Assembly: GCF_009857595.1 (NCBI RefSeq)
Contig: NZ_WWCU01000005.1
Location: 1 to 64,000 of the forward strand
Origin: Pseudoduganella aquatica
GTDB lineage: Bacteria > Pseudomonadota > Gammaproteobacteria > Burkholderiales > Burkholderiaceae_D
Direction of reading: 5' to 3'
DNA: 64,000 bases
Shown: positions 25,939 to 35,500 of the stretch, piece by piece
How positions within the stretch are numbered: position 1 is the first letter of the stretch
Layout of the letters: every line of letters begins with the position of its first letter
The notes under the pieces: model-generated
What the model saw: the letters and a program-made list of their open reading frames with translations, nothing else
The model's database searches: none
Told to the model about the DNA's origin: nothing
Position numbers and translations under genes: made by a program

Positions 25939-26289
25939 CTAGCCGTTCTTGATCTGCGGCCGCACTTCCATCGAACCCACGCCGGCGGACGGGCACTTGG
26001 CGGCCCATTGGATGGCTTCGTCCAGGTTGGCGCAGTCGATCAGGTAGTAGCCGCCCAGCTGCTCCTTGGTTTCCGCGAAGGGACCGTCGGTGCAGGCGAT
26101 TTTGCCGTCGCGCACGCGCACCGTGGTGGCGGTATGCACCGGCGCCAGCTCCGAGCCGCCGCGCAGCACGCCGGCGGCGATCAGCTCCTGGGTGTAGTCG
26201 TTATAGGATTGCATCAGCTCGCCGAGCTGCTGCTCGTTCATGCCGCTGTACAGTTTTTCGTCGGCGTAGATCAGGATCATGTATTCCAT
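25939..26289 (-). CDS. YCII-family (DGPF) protein
   Basis: A 116-residue ferredoxin-like YCII domain protein. The hallmark DGPFAETKEQLGGYYLID block (about 73-90) carries the conserved Asp-Gly-Pro-Phe and the His/Asp-type pocket. Such proteins are almost always encoded beside an ECF sigma factor of the class found, truncated, directly downstream. They may be small-molecule sensors or hydrolase-like enzymes for that sigma factor, but the function is not established. The start at 26289 (MEYMILIYADE) fits the family N-terminus. Confidence 0.87.
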   Translation of the reverse strand: MEYMILIYADEKLYSGMNEQQLGELMQSYNDYTQELIAAGVLRGGSELAPVHTATTVRVRDGKIACTDGPFAETKEQLGGYYLIDCANLDEAIQWAAKCPSAGVGSMEVRPQIKNG

Positions 26290-26375
26290 GTTGTTCTCCT
26301 CAAAAGTCGACCGGACATCCGGACATCACCACGACGAACGACTTTAACAATATCGACAGCATCCATGCAAAAAAA

Positions 26376-26396
26376 ATCCCCGCGGCAGGCGGGGAT
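26376..26396 (-). terminator. Intrinsic terminator after the DUF971 gene
   Basis: ATCCCCG-CGGCAGG-CGGGGAT forms a 7-bp hairpin. On the minus strand it runs into eight T residues. It lies just beyond the stop of the DUF971 gene at 26402. Confidence 0.85.
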
Positions 26397-26401
26397 CGTT
26401 G

Positions 26402-26818
26402 TCAGTGCTTGTGGCCGCAGCCGTGCGCCTTGGGCGCGCTGGGCAGGGCGGCCCCGGAGGCGCGGCCGCTGTCGCCCTCGAACCCGGCGGCGTGCAGGCG
26501 CGCCAGGTAGTCCTTCCACAGCTGCTCCTGTTCTGCGCCCAGCTTGTACAGGTAGTCCCAGGTGTAGAGGCCGGAGTCGTGGCCGTCCGAGAAGGTGGGC
26601 TTGACGGCGTAGTTGCCCACCGGTTCGAGGCCGGCCATGCCGACTTCGCGTTTGCCGACTTGCAGCACTTCCTGCCCCGCTCCGTGCCCTTTCACTTCGG
26701 CCGACGGCGAGTACACGCGCAGCAGTTCGAATGGCAGTTCAAAGGTGGCGCCGTCGTCGAAGCTGACTTCGAGGATGCGCGATTTATTGTGGACCGTGAG
26801 GCCGGTTGCTTGTTTCAT
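26402..26818 (-). CDS. DUF971 protein (gamma-butyrobetaine-hydroxylase-like N-terminal domain)
   Basis: A 138-residue protein. The GBBH-like domain spans about 5-105: LTVHNKSRILEVSFDDG, then LPFELLRVYSPSAE, and a VGNYAVKPTFSDGHDSGLYTWDYLY block holding the conserved Asp-Gly-His-x-Ser-Gly-x-Tyr. In eukaryotes this domain is fused to Fe(II) dioxygenases; free bacterial copies have no assigned reaction. A C-terminal Gly/Ala and HGCGHKH tail could bind metal. It overlaps the HIT gene upstream by 4 bases. In related genomes I recall it directly before ubiE; here the accessory insertion separates them. Confidence 0.85.
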   Translation of the reverse strand: MKQATGLTVHNKSRILEVSFDDGATFELPFELLRVYSPSAEVKGHGAGQEVLQVGKREVGMAGLEPVGNYAVKPTFSDGHDSGLYTWDYLYKLGAEQEQLWKDYLARLHAAGFEGDSGRASGAALPSAPKAHGCGHKH

Positions 26819-27267
26819 GATGCTTTCGACAGATTGGCGACGATGGTCTCGCGCAGTTTTTGCAGCAGCGCGCTGCGGCCGGCCAGCGCCATCGTGTCCG
26901 GCTCGCGCTGCGCTTCGCCCCAGGTGGGATTGGGGAAATGCACGTCGTCAGTGTAGCGCGGAATAATGTGCCAGTGCACGTGCGGCGTCATGTTGCCGAA
27001 GCTGGCCAGGTTGACTTTGGCCGGCTTCATCACTTCGCGCACCGCCGCTTCCACCTGCCACACGGCGTTCATCACGGCCGTGCGGTCTGCTGGCGACAGG
27101 TCCGTCATTTCCTTGACGTGCTGGTTCCATACCACGCGCACGAAGCCGGGGTAGCTGGCGTCGTTCACCAGCAAGGCGCTCAGCTTGCCGTCGCGCCAGA
27201 TCAGCGTGTCGGCGGAGGCGTTCGCCAGCAGGACGCACAGCTCGCAGGGCTTGAAGGCCGTACTCAT
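26815..27267 (-). CDS. HIT-family hydrolase
   Basis: A 150-residue histidine-triad protein that should hydrolyse or transfer nucleotides. The triad is seen as [10 protein letters not shown] (near residue 96), the H-x-H-x-H core with the nucleophilic central His. The N-terminal [13 protein letters not shown] includes two Cys that may bind zinc, as in other HIT proteins. It overlaps its neighbours by 4 bases on each side, so it is part of a tightly coupled run: oxidoreductase-HIT-DUF971. Confidence 0.88.
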   Translation of the reverse strand: MSTAFKPCELCVLLANASADTLIWRDGKLSALLVNDASYPGFVRVVWNQHVKEMTDLSPADRTAVMNAVWQVEAAVREVMKPAKVNLASFGNMTPHVHWHIIPRYTDDVHFPNPTWGEAQREPDTMALAGRSALLQKLRETIVANLSKAS

Positions 27268-30200
27268 ACCAGCACCCGCTCGATGCCGCCGTTGTTGGCC
27301 TTGGCCACGTAGTCCGGCATCCAGTTCTCGCCCAGCAGGTGCTTGGCGATTTCCACCACGATGTAGTCGGCCGTGGTGCCCGCGTCTTCGTTGTAGCGCG
27401 ACACGCCGCCCAGGCAGGCCGGGCAGCTGGTCAGGACCTTCACTTCGCCGGTAAAGCCGTCGGCGCGCAGCTTGTCTGCGCCCTTGACCATCTCCTCTTC
27501 CTTGCGGAAGCGCACCTGGGTAGAGATGTCCGGGCGCGCCGCCATCAGCGTGCCGGAATCGCCGCAGCAGCGGTCGTTCTTCTCGATCTTGGTGGCGTCA
27601 ATGGTCGTGATGAGCGAGTTCACCGTTTTCAGCGGGTCCTGCATCTTCATCGGCGAGTGGCAAGGGTCGTGGTACATATAACGGGTGCCGTTCACGCCTT
27701 CCAGCTTGACGTTCTTCTCCAGCAGGTACTCATGGATGTCCATGATGCGGCAGCCGGGGAAGATCTTCTCGAACTCGTAGGACGCCAGCTGGTCGTAGCA
27801 GGTGCCGCACGAAACCACCACGGTCTTGATGTCCAGGTAGTTCAGGGTGTTGGCCATGCGGTGGAACAGCACGCGGTTGTCCGTCACCATCTTGTCGGCT
27901 TTGTCGAAGTCGCCCGCGCCGCGCTGCGGGTAGCCGCAGCACAGGTAGCCCGGCGGCAGCACGGTCTGCACGCCCACTTCCCACAGCATGGCCTGCGTGG
28001 CCAGGCCCACTTGCGAGAACAGGCGCTCCGAACCGCAGCCCGGGAAGTAGAACACGGCTTCGGTGTCGGCCGTGGTTTTCTTCGGGTCGCGGATGATCGG
28101 AATCATCTTGTTGTCTTCGATGTCGAGCAGCGCGCGCGCGGTCTTCTTCGGCAGGTTGCCCGGCATCTTCTTGTTGATGAAGTGGATCACCTGCTCTTTG
28201 ATCGGCGGCTTGCCGACGGTCGGCGGCGGCGCCTTGGTCTGGTTCCTGGCGAATTTCTTCAGCACGTCGTTGCCCAGGCGCTGGGCCTTGTAGGCCACGC
28301 CCACCATGCCCTGGCGCACCGTGTTGATGGTGGTGGGGTCGGTCGCGTTCAGGAAGAACATGGCCGCCGCCTTGCCGGGGTTGAAGCTGCGCTTGTCCAT
28401 CTTGCGCAGCAGGTTGCGCATATTCATCGACACGTCGCCGAAGTCGATGTTGACCGGACAGGGCGTGACGCATTTGTGGCAGACCGTGCAGTGGTCGGCC
28501 ACGTCCTCGAATTCTTCCCAGTGCTTGATGGAGATGCCGCGCCGGGTCTGCTCTTCGTACAGGAAGGCTTCGATCAGCGAGGACGTCGCCAGGATCTTGT
28601 CGCGCGGCGAGTACAGCAGGTTGGCGCGCGGCACGTGGGTCGAGCACACGGGCTTGCATTTGCCGCAGCGCAGGCAGTCCTTGACGCTGTTGGCGATTTC
28701 GCCGATATCGCTTTGCTGCATGATCAGCGATTCGTGGCCCATCAGGCCGAACGACGGGGTGTAGGCGTTGGACAGGTCGGCGTCCATGCCCGGCAGGTTG
28801 AGCAGCTTGCCCTTGTTGAAGCGGCCTTCCGGGTCCACGCGCAGCTTGTATTCGCGGAAGCTGACGATTTCTTCTTCAGTCAGGAATTCCAGCTTGGTGA
28901 TGCCGATGCCGTGCTCGCCCGAGATGACGCCGTTCAGCGAACGGGCCAGCTTCATGATGCGCGCCACGGCCTTGTGCGCCAACTGCAGCATCTCGTAGTG
29001 GTCCGAGTTCACCGGCAGGTTGGTGTGCACGTTGCCGTCGCCGGCGTGCATGTGCAGCGCCACGAACACCCGGCCGCGCAGCACGCGCTTGTGGATGGCG
29101 GCGGCTTCGTCCAGGATCAGCTTGAAGGCGGCGCCGTTGAAGATCTGGCGCAGCACGGCGCGGATTTCCTGCTTCCAGCTCACGCGCACGGTGCGGTCCT
29201 GCACCACGTCGAACAGGGTGGCGTCCGGCTGGCGCTGCAGGCGCTCGTCGAAGGCCGCGTCCAGCGCGCCCAGGCCCAGCGCGCGCAGTTGTTCGCGCAC
29301 GGCGGACAGCGGCTGGTCCAGATTGTCCTGCGTGAAGGTCCAGCGCTGCTGCACCTGCTCCAGCAAGGCCAGCGCCTGCTGCGCGCGGTCGCCCAGCATT
29401 TCGGCGTCGCCCACTTTATCGTCGGAGGCGTCGTCGCTTTTCCCTACCGGCAGATTGCCCACTTCGAAGAAGGCGCGCAGTTCGCCCGCCAGTTCCAGCT
29501 TGTTGGTGATGGACAGCTCGACGTTGATGCGCTCGATGCCGTCGGTGTATTCGCCCATGCGGTTCAGCGGGATCACCACGTCTTCATTGATCTTGAAGGC
29601 GTTGGTGTGCTTGGCGATGGCGGCCGTACGGGCGCGGTCCAGCCAGAATTTCTTGCGCGCTTCCGGGCTCACGGCCACGAAGCCTTCGCCCACACGGGTA
29701 TTCGCCAGGCGCACCACTTCGGAGGCGGCGATGGCCACCGCGTCCTCGTCGTCGCCGACGATGTCGCCGAACAGCGCCATCTTGGGCAGCACGCCGCGCT
29801 TGGACTTGGTGGCGTAGCCCACCGCGCGCAGGTAGCGCTCGTCCAGGTGCTCCAGGCCGGCCAAGCGCAGCGTGGCGAATTTTTCGCCGGTGGCGGGCAG
29901 GCCGTCCAGGTAGTCCTTGATTTCAACAATCGATGGAATCGCGTCGCGCGCCTGGCCGAAGAACTCCAGGCAGACCGTGCGGGTGTGCTTGGGCATCTTG
30001 TGCAGGATCCAGCGCGCGGACGTGATCAGGCCGTCGCAGCCCTCTTTCTGGATGCCCGGCAGGCCGGCCAGGAATTTGTCGGTAACGTCCTTGCCCAGGC
30101 CTTCCTTGCGGAATACGCGGCCGGCGATCTCCAGGATCTCGGTCTTGAACGGCTCGCCCTTGGCCTCGCCGCGCGCGTTAGGGTGCGTCCATTCCAGCTT

Positions 30201-31268
30201 GAAGCGGGCCAGCGGGGTGTCGTGGATCTTGGACAGGTTGTGGTCCAGGCGCGTGACTTCCAGCCAGTCGCCGTTCGGGTCCACCATCTTCCACGAAGCC
30301 AGGTTGTCCAGCGCCGTGCCCCACAGCACGGCCTTCTTGCCGCCCGCGTTCATGGCGATATTGCCGCCGATGCAGGAGGCGTGCGCCGAGGTCGGGTCTA
30401 CCGCGAACACGAAGCCGGCCTTCTCGGCCGCTTCGGATACCTTGTTGGTGATGACGCCGGCGCCCGAGTAGATCGTGGCGTATTCCTTGTCCAGGCCGGG
30501 CAGCACTTTCATCTCGACCTTGCCGAGATTGAGCAGCTTTTCCGTGTTGATGACGGCCGACAGCGGCGTGAGCGGAATGGCGCCGCCGGTGTAGCCGGTG
30601 CCGCCGCCGCGCGGGATGATGGTCAGCCCCAGTTCGATACAGCCTTTCACCAGGCCGGCCATTTCGTCCTCGGTGTCCGGCGTCAGCACCACGAAGGGGT
30701 ACTCGACGCGCCAGTCGGTGGCGTCGGTCACGTGCGAAATGCGCTTCATGCCGTCGAAGCAGATGTTGTGCTTTTCGGTGTAGCGGCCCAGCACCTTGGT
30801 GGTGCGCTTGCGCAGGTCATAGGTCTGGCGGAATTCTTCGCCGAACGCTTCCACCGCCTGGCTGGCGGCCTTGAGCAGCTTTTCCACGTTCTGGCTGCGG
30901 GTCTTGTCGGCCTCGGCGCCGTCCACGGCCACGCGGCGCTTGTCCACTTCGGCCAGGCGGTGGTGCAAGGCGTCGATCAATTCCTGACGGCGTTTCGGGT
31001 TGTCCAGCAGGTCGTCCTGCAGGTAGGGATTGCGGCGCACGGCCCAGATGTCGCCCAGCACTTCGTACAGCATGCGCGCCGAACGGCCGGTCTGGCGCGC
31101 GCTGCGCAGCTCGTCCAGCACCTGCCACGACTCCTCTCCCAGTAGCCGGATGACGATCTCGCGATCGGAAAACGACGTGTAGTTGTAGGGGATTTCACGC
31201 AAGCGGGTGGCTGCGGGACCATTTGGCGTTTCGGCGAGGAGAGCTTGGATTTGTGCGGGGGCGTTCAT
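27264..31268 (-). CDS. Giant FAD-linked oxidoreductase with Fe-S and CCG domains (DUF3683 class)
   Basis: A 1334-residue fusion. Residues 1-160 are the DUF3683-type N-terminal part. A PCMH-type FAD domain follows (about 185-400, with [12 protein letters not shown]), then a FAD-oxidase C-terminal domain (to about 830; [12 protein letters not shown] block). Two 4Fe-4S ferredoxin motifs come next, [11 protein letters not shown] (near 860) and [11 protein letters not shown] (near 925). Two CCG cysteine-rich domains (about 1070-1270) end the protein. This joins in one chain what GlcD and GlcF, or D-lactate/D-2-hydroxyglutarate dehydrogenase plus an Fe-S subunit, do as separate subunits. The probable role is oxidation of a 2-hydroxyacid with electrons passed to the quinone pool; the substrate is not readable. 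It is the first gene of the HIT-DUF971 run. The 216 bases upstream (31269-31484) are relatively A+T-rich and should hold its promoter. Confidence 0.88.
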   Translation of the reverse strand: MNAPAQIQALLAETPNGPAATRLREIPYNYTSFSDREIVIRLLGEESWQVLDELRSARQTGRSARMLYEVLGDIWAVRRNPYLQDDLLDNPKRRQELIDALHHRLAEVDKRRVAVDGAEADKTRSQNVEKLLKAASQAVEAFGEEFRQTYDLRKRTTKVLGRYTEKHNICFDGMKRISHVTDATDWRVEYPFVVLTPDTEDEMAGLVKGCIELGLTIIPRGGGTGYTGGAIPLTPLSAVINTEKLLNLGKVEMKVLPGLDKEYATIYSGAGVITNKVSEAAEKAGFVFAVDPTSAHASCIGGNIAMNAGGKKAVLWGTALDNLASWKMVDPNGDWLEVTRLDHNLSKIHDTPLARFKLEWTHPNARGEAKGEPFKTEILEIAGRVFRKEGLGKDVTDKFLAGLPGIQKEGCDGLITSARWILHKMPKHTRTVCLEFFGQARDAIPSIVEIKDYLDGLPATGEKFATLRLAGLEHLDERYLRAVGYATKSKRGVLPKMALFGDIVGDDEDAVAIAASEVVRLANTRVGEGFVAVSPEARKKFWLDRARTAAIAKHTNAFKINEDVVIPLNRMGEYTDGIERINVELSITNKLELAGELRAFFEVGNLPVGKSDDASDDKVGDAEMLGDRAQQALALLEQVQQRWTFTQDNLDQPLSAVREQLRALGLGALDAAFDERLQRQPDATLFDVVQDRTVRVSWKQEIRAVLRQIFNGAAFKLILDEAAAIHKRVLRGRVFVALHMHAGDGNVHTNLPVNSDHYEMLQLAHKAVARIMKLARSLNGVISGEHGIGITKLEFLTEEEIVSFREYKLRVDPEGRFNKGKLLNLPGMDADLSNAYTPSFGLMGHESLIMQQSDIGEIANSVKDCLRCGKCKPVCSTHVPRANLLYSPRDKILATSSLIEAFLYEEQTRRGISIKHWEEFEDVADHCTVCHKCVTPCPVNIDFGDVSMNMRNLLRKMDKRSFNPGKAAAMFFLNATDPTTINTVRQGMVGVAYKAQRLGNDVLKKFARNQTKAPPPTVGKPPIKEQVIHFINKKMPGNLPKKTARALLDIEDNKMIPIIRDPKKTTADTEAVFYFPGCGSERLFSQVGLATQAMLWEVGVQTVLPPGYLCCGYPQRGAGDFDKADKMVTDNRVLFHRMANTLNYLDIKTVVVSCGTCYDQLASYEFEKIFPGCRIMDIHEYLLEKNVKLEGVNGTRYMYHDPCHSPMKMQDPLKTVNSLITTIDATKIEKNDRCCGDSGTLMAARPDISTQVRFRKEEEMVKGADKLRADGFTGEVKVLTSCPACLGGVSRYNEDAGTTADYIVVEIAKHLLGENWMPDYVAKANNGGIERVLV

Positions 31269-31484
31269 TGTTTAATGTGCTACGGACTGACCCTAAGGAA
31301 GAACATTCTAACTTATTGCGCCGCACCACGCCCCAACAGCCTTAGAGCGCCGCGGGGTTACGCGAACGTCAAATGGCCGATAAAAATTCGAAAAAATAGT
31401 ATTTTCAGACAATTTCCTGCCTTTTCATGCCACATGAGCAATTTTCATGCGGCGAAAGCGGCTTTCCACAAAATACATTCCGTC

Positions 31485-31979
31485 TCAGCCGCCCAGCGCA
31501 TTGGCTATGGTTTTCCACACACCATCGGGCACATACAGCAGCAAGGTGGTCATGGTGAGGTAGCGCGCGCACTTGCCGATGGCCATGTAGGCGACGGACG
31601 GCCAGAACGGCAGCTTGAGCCAGCCGCCCAGCGTGCACAGGGGATCGCCTATGCCCGGCACCCAGGACAGCAGCATGGTCTTGGCGCCGTAGCGGGCCAG
31701 CCAGCGGAACCAGCGGCTTTCGCGCTCCTTGGCGAAGGCAACCTTGGCGCGGTAGCCTATCCAGTAGTCCAGCGCGCCGCCCAGGGTGTTGCCCAGGGTG
31801 GCCACGGCGATGGCGGGCCAGAACAGTTCCGGGTTGGCCTTGATGGTGGCAAACACCATGGGCTCGGAGCCCATGGGCACCAGGGTGGCGGAGACGAAGC
31901 TGACAAAGAAGACCGAAGTCAGGCCGACTTCCGGCGCGGACAGCTGCTCCAGCAGCCACTGGATGGTGGATTCAATCAT
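31485..31979 (-). CDS. YqaA-family inner-membrane protein
   Basis: A 164-residue member of the DedA-related YqaA family. It has about four membrane segments. The VSATLVPMGSEPMV turn (near 30-43), LGNTLGGALDYWIG (near 63-76) and a WVPGIGDPLCTLGGWL re-entrant loop (about 108-123) are the family landmarks. DedA relatives support membrane homeostasis, possibly lipid flipping, but YqaA itself has no clear assignment. ATG 31979 gives the standard N-terminus MIESTIQWLL; longer frames run into the divergent ilvA leader. Confidence 0.85.
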   Translation of the reverse strand: MIESTIQWLLEQLSAPEVGLTSVFFVSFVSATLVPMGSEPMVFATIKANPELFWPAIAVATLGNTLGGALDYWIGYRAKVAFAKERESRWFRWLARYGAKTMLLSWVPGIGDPLCTLGGWLKLPFWPSVAYMAIGKCARYLTMTTLLLYVPDGVWKTIANALGG

Positions 31980-32113
31980 TCTGCCATTATAATGATCCGG
32001 CATGGCGCGTGAGGTACTACACAACAGTACGCAGTACAGCGCCGCCCCACCCCGGTTACCCGCCGTTGAAAAGCAAGTCCTTGCAGCACGCCCCGAATCA
32101 CTCATTGCAGACT

Positions 32114-33649
32114 ATGACTATCGACTACCTGAAGAAGATCCTGACCGCCCGCGTCTACGACGTGGCCCACGAAACGCCGCTTGAGCTGGCGCCTGCCCTG
32201 TCGCAGCGCTACCAGAACCGAATTTATTTCAAGCGCGAAGACATGCAGGACGTGTTCAGCTTCAAGATTCGCGGCGCCTACAACAAGATGGCGCACCTGA
32301 GCGAAGGCCAGCTGAAGCGCGGCGTGATTTGCGCGTCGGCCGGCAACCACGCGCAGGGCCTGGCGTTCTCGGCCAACAAGATGGGCTGCCGCGCCGTGAT
32401 CGTGATGCCGACCACCACGCCCCAGGTGAAGGTGGACGCGGTGCGCACGCGCGGCGGCGCCGGCGTGGAAGTGATACTGCACGGCGAGTCCTACACGGAC
32501 GCGTACAACCACGCGCTGACGCTGGAAAAAGAACAGAAGCTGACCTTCGTCCACCCCTTCGACGATCCGGACGTGATCGCAGGCCAGGGCACCATCGGCA
32601 TGGAGATCCTGCGCCAGCACAACGGGCCTATCCACGCCATCTTCGTGCCGATAGGCGGCGGCGGGCTGCTGGCGGGCATCGCTGCCTACGTGAAGCAGGT
32701 GCGGCCGGACATCAAGATCATCGGCGTGCATACCTTCGATTCGGACGCCATGGGCAAGAGCCTGAAGGCGGGCGAGCGCGTGACGCTGGCGGACGTGGGC
32801 CTGTTTGCGGACGGCACCGCCGTGCGCCTGGTGGGCGAGGAAACCTTCCGCCTGGCGCAGCTGTATGTGGATGACATCATCATTGTCGATACGGACGCGG
32901 TGTGCGCGGCCATCAAGGACGTGTTCACCGATACGCGCAGCATCCTGGAGCCGTCCGGGGCGCTGGCCATCGCGGGCGCCAAGGCTTATGTGGAGCGCGC
33001 CGAGCTGACCAAGGATCCGGTCCGCAACCAGACCCTGGTGACGATCGCCAGCGGCGCCAATATGAATTTCGACCGCCTGCGCTTCGTGGCGGAGCGCGCC
33101 GAGCTGGGCGAGTCGCGCGAGGCGGTGTTCGCGGTGACCCTGCCCGAGCAGCGCGGCAGCTTCAAGCGCTTCTGCTCGCTGATCGGCCCGCGCAACGTGA
33201 CCGAGTTCAACTACCGCATCAGCGACCAGAAGGATGCGCACGTCTTTGTCGGCGTGCAGATTTCGGACCGCGGCGAATCCAGCGTGCTGGCGCGCGGCTT
33301 CGAGGCGGCCGACTTCAAGACGCTGGACCTGACGCATGACGAGCTGGCCAAGTCCCACTTGCGCCACCTGGTGGGCGGCAAGAGCGCGCTGGCCAAGGAC
33401 GAGCTGCTGTACCGCTTCGAGTTCCCCGAACGCCCGGGCGCGCTGATGCGCTTCCTGGATTCGATGGCGCCGAACTGGAATATCTCGCTGTGCCACTACC
33501 GCTCGCAAGGCGGCGACGTGGGACGCATCCTGATCGGCCTGCAGGTGCCGCCGGACGAGATGGATGAGCTGAACAAGTTCCTGGCCAACCTGGGCTACCG
33601 GTATTGGGACGAGTCGCAGAATCCGGTTTACAAGCTGTTCCTCGGCTGA
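32114..33649 (+). CDS. ilvA: Threonine ammonia-lyase, biosynthetic
   Basis: A 511-residue PLP enzyme that deaminates threonine to 2-oxobutanoate, the committed step to isoleucine. The PLP lysine is Lys-51 in SFKIRGAYNK. The SAGNHAQGLA loop and the Gly-rich GGGGLLAG phosphate cup are present. The C-terminal part (from about 330) carries two ACT-like regulatory domains (GSFKRFCSLIG and LYRFEFPERPGALMRFL), so isoleucine feedback is expected. I chose ATG 32114, because the longer in-frame start codes for a stretch unlike any IlvA. No ribosome site is strong. A REP-like hairpin follows the stop by 5 bases. Confidence 0.95.
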   Translation: MTIDYLKKILTARVYDVAHETPLELAPALSQRYQNRIYFKREDMQDVFSFKIRGAYNKMAHLSEGQLKRGVICASAGNHAQGLAFSANKMGCRAVIVMPTTTPQVKVDAVRTRGGAGVEVILHGESYTDAYNHALTLEKEQKLTFVHPFDDPDVIAGQGTIGMEILRQHNGPIHAIFVPIGGGGLLAGIAAYVKQVRPDIKIIGVHTFDSDAMGKSLKAGERVTLADVGLFADGTAVRLVGEETFRLAQLYVDDIIIVDTDAVCAAIKDVFTDTRSILEPSGALAIAGAKAYVERAELTKDPVRNQTLVTIASGANMNFDRLRFVAERAELGESREAVFAVTLPEQRGSFKRFCSLIGPRNVTEFNYRISDQKDAHVFVGVQISDRGESSVLARGFEAADFKTLDLTHDELAKSHLRHLVGGKSALAKDELLYRFEFPERPGALMRFLDSMAPNWNISLCHYRSQGGDVGRILIGLQVPPDEMDELNKFLANLGYRYWDESQNPVYKLFLG

Positions 33650-33653
33650 GCTT

Positions 33654-33685
33654 GGCGGGTTACGCGGCTGCGCCGCTAACCCGCC
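33654..33685. repeat. GGCGGGTTA inverted repeat, copy 2
   Basis: GGCGGGTTA (33654-33662) pairs with TAACCCGCC (33677-33685), with an inner GCGGC-TGC-GCCGC stem. It begins 5 bases after the ilvA stop and has the same orientation relative to its gene as the copy at 209-236. It probably works as a transcript end or stability element. Confidence 0.7.
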
Positions 33686-33769
33686 CTACCCGCCCTACGG
33701 TTTTGCCACGGCGGGGACGCGGCTTTTGCGCTACCATGCGTCCTTCGTTCCTCCGCCTTTATCACTGCC

Positions 33770-34603
33770 ATGACCAATACCGCCGACTTGTCCCCGCTGG
33801 GCAAAAACTCCGCTTACCGCACCGATTACGCGCCGGAGCTGCTGTTCCCCATCCCGCGCCAGGGCAAGCGCGACGAGCTGGGCCTGCAGGGCACGCTGCC
33901 TTTTTTCGGCGTGGATATCTGGAACGCCTATGAGCTGTCGTGGCTGAACATGCGCGGCAAGCCGCAGGTGGCGGTGGCCAAGATCACCTTCCCGGCCGAT
34001 TCCCCCAACATTATCGAATCGAAATCGTTCAAGCTCTACCTGAACTCCTTCAACCAGACCCGCCTGGCCAACGAGGAAGCGCTGCGCTCGCTGATGGTGC
34101 AGGACTTGTCGGCCGCCGCCGGCGCCAGCGTGCATGTCGTCATTACCCTGCAGGAAGATTTCGCCAAGCTGCAGATGGGCGAGCTGGACGGCCTGTTGCT
34201 GGACCGCCTGGATATCGACGTGGACAACTACGCGCCGCAGCCGGAAGTGCTGAAAGCCAACCTGGACGACCTGCCGGTGCAAGAAGTGTTTATTTCCCAC
34301 CTGCTCAAATCGAACTGCCTGGTCACCGGCCAACCGGACTGGGGCAGCGTGCAGATTTGCTACTCGGGGCCGCAAATCGACCAGGAAAGCCTGCTGCGCT
34401 ACCTGATCGGTTTCCGCGAGCACAACGAATTCCACGAACAATGCGTGGAACGCATCTTTACCGACATACTCCGCCATTGCAAACCGACCCAACTGGCCGT
34501 ATATGCGAGGTATACGCGGCGCGGCGGACTGGACATCAACCCCTGGCGCGCCAACTACAGCACCGGCGCCATGCCGTCCAATTTGCGCACTGCCCGCCAG
34601 TAA
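33770..34603 (+). CDS. queF: NADPH-dependent 7-cyano-7-deazaguanine reductase
   Basis: A 277-residue QueF of the long (two-module) type. It reduces preQ0 to preQ1 in queuosine synthesis. The NADPH-binding QueF motif is seen as [15 protein letters not shown] (near 84-98). The nucleophile is Cys-183 in [13 protein letters not shown], and the substrate Asp follows in the same motif. Length is close to E. coli QueF. It is a single gene after ilvA. Other queuosine genes are not in the window. Confidence 0.94.
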   Translation: MTNTADLSPLGKNSAYRTDYAPELLFPIPRQGKRDELGLQGTLPFFGVDIWNAYELSWLNMRGKPQVAVAKITFPADSPNIIESKSFKLYLNSFNQTRLANEEALRSLMVQDLSAAAGASVHVVITLQEDFAKLQMGELDGLLLDRLDIDVDNYAPQPEVLKANLDDLPVQEVFISHLLKSNCLVTGQPDWGSVQICYSGPQIDQESLLRYLIGFREHNEFHEQCVERIFTDILRHCKPTQLAVYARYTRRGGLDINPWRANYSTGAMPSNLRTARQ

Positions 34604-34974
34604 GATTTTGATCTGCAACTGAAACGTGGCTGGGGTCGCGCAATCCTGTATCACTTGGCCCGGTTTTGTCTTACAATGAATCAATAAAGGTTGCAGTTTT
34701 CAAAGCTGCAGCCGTTAACTGTAAAAGACATTCAAAAATCGGCCAATCCGCGTAGTCCCTGACAAAAATCTGGCATTTGTCTTGCATTCGATGCGGAAAT
34801 GGCTAATATCCCTGCCAGTGCTTATTTAACAACGCTACGGCCTGCCCCAAGCGGACTGCGGCGGATTGCGGAGCCAGCCATGGCGCAAGCGAATTCAAGT
34901 TACACGGCAAAAAAACCAGCCTATAATTCTGCTCGCAAGCCACATTTGTGCGCCGCACCATTCCACGTCGCGTT
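34604..34974. other. Intergenic region upstream of ptsN
   Basis: These 371 bases hold no convincing gene. They contain an imperfect hairpin (GGTTGCAG at 34689-34696 against CTGCAGCC at 34706-34713) that may end queF transcription, and a sigma-54-type promoter at 34771-34786. About 180 bases of leader follow before the ptsN start. Confidence 0.6.
34771..34786 (+). promoter_or_regulatory. Sigma-54-type -24/-12 promoter for ptsN-hprK-rapZ
   Basis: TGGCAT-TTGTC-TTGCA matches the sigma-54 consensus TGGCAC-N5-TTGCA at all but one base, with the invariant GG (34772-34773) and GC (34784-34785) exactly 10 bases apart. A start site near 34797 is predicted, leaving a leader of about 180 bases before ptsN. 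No activator site was identified. Confidence 0.6.
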
Positions 34975-35457
34975 ATGAACAACCTGAGCAAAATCCTATC
35001 CCTCGAAAACGTCCAGCTTGACCTGGAAGTTTCCAGCAAAAAGCGCGCTTTCGAGCAAGCCGGCCTGATTTTTGAAAACAACTGCGGTATTGCCCGCTCT
35101 ACCGTGTCGGACAATCTGTTCGCGCGCGAGCGCCTGGGCTCCACCGGCCTGGGCCACGGCGTGGCCGTGCCGCACGGACGCATCAAGGGCATGAAGAGCC
35201 TGAAGTCGCCGCTGGCGGCCTTTGTGCGCCTGGCAGAGCCGATTCCCTTCGAGTCGCCGGACGGCAAGCCGGTCAGCCTGCTGTTCTTCCTCTTGATTCC
35301 GGACCATGTGACCCAGCAGCACCTGGAAATCCTGTCCGAGATCGCCGAAATGTTCTCGGACGACGGCTTCCGCACCGCGCTGGCCAGCGATCCGGACCCG
35401 CAGTCGGTGTACAGCCGCATCGTGAATTGGCAACCTAGCTTGCAAGCAGCAGGTTAA
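34975..35457 (+). CDS. ptsN: Nitrogen-PTS EIIA protein (IIA-Ntr)
   Basis: A 160-residue PTS EIIA domain of the mannitol/fructose fold. The phosphorylated residue is His-67 in GHGVAVPHGRIKG. In the nitrogen PTS it takes phosphate from NPr and, depending on its state, controls potassium uptake, stress responses and sigma-54-linked functions. I use ATG 34975 (MNNLSKILS, the typical N-terminus); a GTG nine codons earlier is possible, and neither has a good ribosome site. hprK follows 43 bases on. A sigma-54-type promoter lies upstream although rpoN itself is 4 kb away on the other strand. Confidence 0.92.
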   Translation: MNNLSKILSLENVQLDLEVSSKKRAFEQAGLIFENNCGIARSTVSDNLFARERLGSTGLGHGVAVPHGRIKGMKSLKSPLAAFVRLAEPIPFESPDGKPVSLLFFLLIPDHVTQQHLEILSEIAEMFSDDGFRTALASDPDPQSVYSRIVNWQPSLQAAG

Positions 35458-35500
35458 AGCAGGTTACACTAGGGTGTCTCCACCCTGAACAGATACGCTT

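Noticed and set aside
27339-31145. A 1268-codon open frame on the plus strand opposite the FAD oxidoreductase
   Set aside because: It is antisense to a gene with clear domains and its translation is His/Arg/Val-rich with no motif; high GC makes stop codons rare on the other strand.
31985-31994. CATTATAATG palindrome with a perfect TATAAT between the YqaA-type gene and ilvA
   Set aside because: No -35 box lies at a workable distance on either strand, so I do not call a promoter.
34803-35420. A 205-codon minus-strand frame over ptsN
   Set aside because: It is antisense to ptsN, has no recognisable motif and no ribosome site.
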